Assembly: GCA_934747965.1 (NCBI GenBank)
Contig: CAKVHI010000001.1
Location: 186,001 to 250,000, forward strand
Direction: 5' to 3'
Source of the DNA: an uncultured Clostridia bacterium
Lineage (GTDB): Bacteria; Bacillota; Clostridia; Christensenellales; UBA1242
Length of the DNA stretch: 64,000 nucleotides
Shown here: one piece after another, positions 62,838 to 64,000 of the stretch
How the letters are laid out: each line of letters begins with the position of its first letter
Numbering within the stretch: the first letter of the stretch is position 1
Position numbers and translations under genes: made by a program
The notes under the pieces: model-generated
Told to the model about the DNA's origin: nothing
Databases searched by the model: none
The model's input: the letters and a program-made list of their open reading frames with translations, nothing else

Positions 62838-63008
62838 TTATGTATCAAAAATTTTGTTTAAAATCTCTATCGTTCTTTTTCCTATTTCTTCTAAATAAAA
62901 TTCTGAATTATTTTTTAAATAATCTAGATACATTCCTGTCAAAGCATTAACAACGAAACTTAAGTTAAAAGCATTGATTTTAGAGTTTGAAATTAGCACT
63001 TGTTTGAC
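62838..63008 (-). pseudogene. Remnant of a TetR-type regulator, C-terminal part
   Basis: Minus-strand codons ending at 62838 read VVNALTGMYLDYLKNN and then EEIGKRTIEILNKIF, which look like the last helices of a TetR-family ligand domain. No start codon, N-terminal HTH or longer frame is present upstream; the same strand continues into sequence that on the plus strand is an ABC fragment. So only the tail of the gene is left. Family assignment is moderate. Confidence 0.45.
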
Positions 63009-63026
63009 AAACTTATAACAGCATCT

Positions 63027-63122
63027 CTGATTAACTGTCTTGACCTTAATAGTTTGATGAATGACCCAAAAATTTTGATATTTGATGAACCCACAACAGG
63101 TCTTGACACTTTAATGCGTTAA
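63027..63122 (+). pseudogene. Remnant of an ABC transporter ATP-binding subunit
   Basis: Plus-strand codons read NSLMNDPKILIFDEPTTGLD then a stop after LMR: this is the Walker B and D-loop region of an ABC ATPase of the drug/Na+ export type. Walker A and the signature are missing; a signature-like RLT phrase can be read just upstream in another frame, suggesting a frameshift. With the adjacent TetR remnant it suggests a decayed regulator-exporter locus. Confidence 0.6.
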
Positions 63123-63150
63123 AAAATTAGGATAAACTATATCCCAATTC
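63121..63150 (-). terminator. Intrinsic terminator of the VanZ gene
   Basis: On the minus strand AATTGGGAT/ATCCTAATT (one G-U pair) with a seven-base loop, then six U, a short distance after the stop at 63162. Confidence 0.7.
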
Positions 63151-63161
63151 TTTTTTATATT

Positions 63162-63848
63162 TTAACTATTAAAATTTAATTCTGTCTGTTCTTCTTTTTG
63201 TGAAGTAACTTTAGAATTTTCAATAAGTTTTTGCTTTTCTATCTTTCTAGTTTTTGCTTTACATTTTTCAAAAGTTTTTTCATTCTCAAGATTTTCAGAT
63301 TTTTCATTAATTTTGCTTTTCTTTCTAACAAAAAAGTTTTTTATCTTATGGCAAATATTCAAACAAACACAGCCAATTCCAGCACCCAAAACATTCCAAC
63401 AAATATCAATAACCGTAGGGTATCTTCCAAAAGGCAAAATCATCTGACAAACTTCTATGGTAGCGCTCAATAAAAGTCCAGCCAATAAGGCTAATTTTGC
63501 TGTTTTTTTGCCTCTAGCCTTTGCATTTTGACAAGCCATAACGCCAAGCGGAGCCAACATTAAGCAATTAACCAAAACTTCAAAAGAGTCTAATGCACCC
63601 AAACCTAAACTAAACATACGATTAAACCAAGGCGAACTTGCGTGAAAATCAAGTGTAAGCATAAAATTTTGAAAGTTTCGTGTTGGCAATGCAAGAAGAA
63701 GAGCAAACGCACTAAAAGAAATCATCCCGATAATTGATAATATCTTGTTGACCTTTTGATTTTTACAAAATAACGAAAATGCAGCAGGAACGCCTACAAA
63801 ACAAGTTGCAGTTATTCCTAAAATAGCAAAAGCTGAAATAGTAATCAT
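63162..63848 (-). CDS. VanZ-like family membrane protein, 228 aa
   Basis: Five hydrophobic segments in residues ~1-170. The VanZ pattern is visible: an early acidic/aromatic loop, then VLVNCLMLAPLGVMA, then LLAGLLLSATIEVCQMILP and ICWNVLGAGIGC (the conserved S-x-x-IE-x-x-Q and D-x-x-x-N-x-x-G). The last ~55 residues are a charged Lys/Glu tail. VanZ gives low-level teicoplanin resistance in enterococci, but most chromosomal relatives have no known role. ATG 63848 is preceded by AGAGGGA; an in-frame start 15 codons upstream is less likely. Confidence 0.85.
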   Translation of the reverse strand: MITISAFAILGITATCFVGVPAAFSLFCKNQKVNKILSIIGMISFSAFALLLALPTRNFQNFMLTLDFHASSPWFNRMFSLGLGALDSFEVLVNCLMLAPLGVMACQNAKARGKKTAKLALLAGLLLSATIEVCQMILPFGRYPTVIDICWNVLGAGIGCVCLNICHKIKNFFVRKKSKINEKSENLENEKTFEKCKAKTRKIEKQKLIENSKVTSQKEEQTELNFNS

Positions 63849-63911
63849 AATTCCCTCTTTAAAGATAATACCACAACAACAATTAAAAATCAATAGTAAT
63901 TTATGAAAATA

Positions 63912-63948
63912 AAAACAAGCACAAAATAAACTTTATTTTGGCTTGTTT
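63912..63948 (-). terminator. Strong intrinsic terminator at the right edge
   Basis: On the minus strand AAACAAGC-C-AAAATAAA pairs with TTTATTTT-G-GCTTGTTT (one mismatch), then a U-rich tail. It terminates the gene whose end lies at 63956-64000. Confidence 0.85.
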
Positions 63949-63955
63949 AATTATA

Positions 63956-64000
63956 TTATCCGAAATTATCGGAAAGTGGGGCGAAACCACATTTACCAGC
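63956..64000 (-). CDS. C-terminal tail of a gene beyond the right edge
   Basis: Fourteen codons (AGKCGFAPLSDNFG) and a TAA at 63956-63958 on the minus strand, directly before a strong terminator. Only the terminator placement supports this frame; the protein cannot be identified. Confidence 0.4.
   Translation of the reverse strand, partial: AGKCGFAPLSDNFG

Noticed and set aside
63961..64000. GC-richer end that resembled part of a structured RNA gene
   Set aside because: Too short to fold into a known RNA; on the minus strand it reads as an open frame with a stop directly before a strong terminator.

Overview
The window looks like chromosome of a very AT-rich, Gram-positive-type bacterium, most likely an uncultured gut Clostridia/Firmicutes lineage (inference from gene content: DnaD-type and DnaC/DnaI-type replication proteins, RecD2, CvpA, VanZ, YwaF, DUF975, a YyaC-like spore-protein family member and a BclA-like collagen protein). 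The standard code is used: TGA ends several genes (nth, tmk, eno) and an intact prfB (RF2) is present, which argues against a Mollicutes code-4 genome. I saw no rRNA, tRNA, CRISPR, IS element or prophage.

Layout. 1-4.5 kb: a secreted GLUG-repeat protein cut by the left edge, and a single-pass membrane protein. 4.7-8.0 kb: tRNA-modification pair mnmE-mnmG. 8.1-15.8 kb: nth-obgE, a secreted protein, ftsH, a YyaC-like protein, CvpA, DUF975 and a basic membrane protein. 16-19 kb: a second GLUG surface protein. 19-24 kb: unknowns, a LOG-family protein, and the operon lepB-yhbY-tmk-eno. 24-31.5 kb: PAP2 phosphatase, small and large membrane proteins, a lipoprotein, prfB with its programmed +1 frameshift, and recD2. 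31.8-39.7 kb: an operon for a 2327-residue surface protein and a 319-residue membrane-anchored partner. 40-44.7 kb: 5-formyl-THF cyclo-ligase, a collagen-like protein and an M1 peptidase. 44.9-47.8 kb: operon DnaD protein-helicase loader-tandem HicB protein. 47.9-51.1 kb: operon of TPR, Sel1 and unknown proteins. 51.2-57.7 kb: heterodimeric ABC exporter and a Ca2+-type P-ATPase. 57.8-62.7 kb: tsaD, comF, and the operon dnaX-ybaB-recR. 62.8-64 kb: decayed TetR/ABC remnants, a VanZ protein, and the C-terminal tail of a gene beyond the right edge.

Regulation visible in the sequence. Most transcription units end in clear intrinsic terminators, many shared by convergent genes. Many genes have ordinary Shine-Dalgarno sites, but about ten have none and instead carry a sigma-A promoter whose -10 box ends 6-7 bases before the start codon, so the predicted transcript starts at or next to the AUG/GUG. 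This repeated geometry points to common leaderless transcription and also corrects several start codons.

Most notable: the leaderless-promoter set, the giant surface protein built from about nine diverged modules of 170-260 residues, the hairpin at the predicted 5' end of the mRNA at 15.9 kb, and the orphan tandem-HicB gene in a replication-loader operon.
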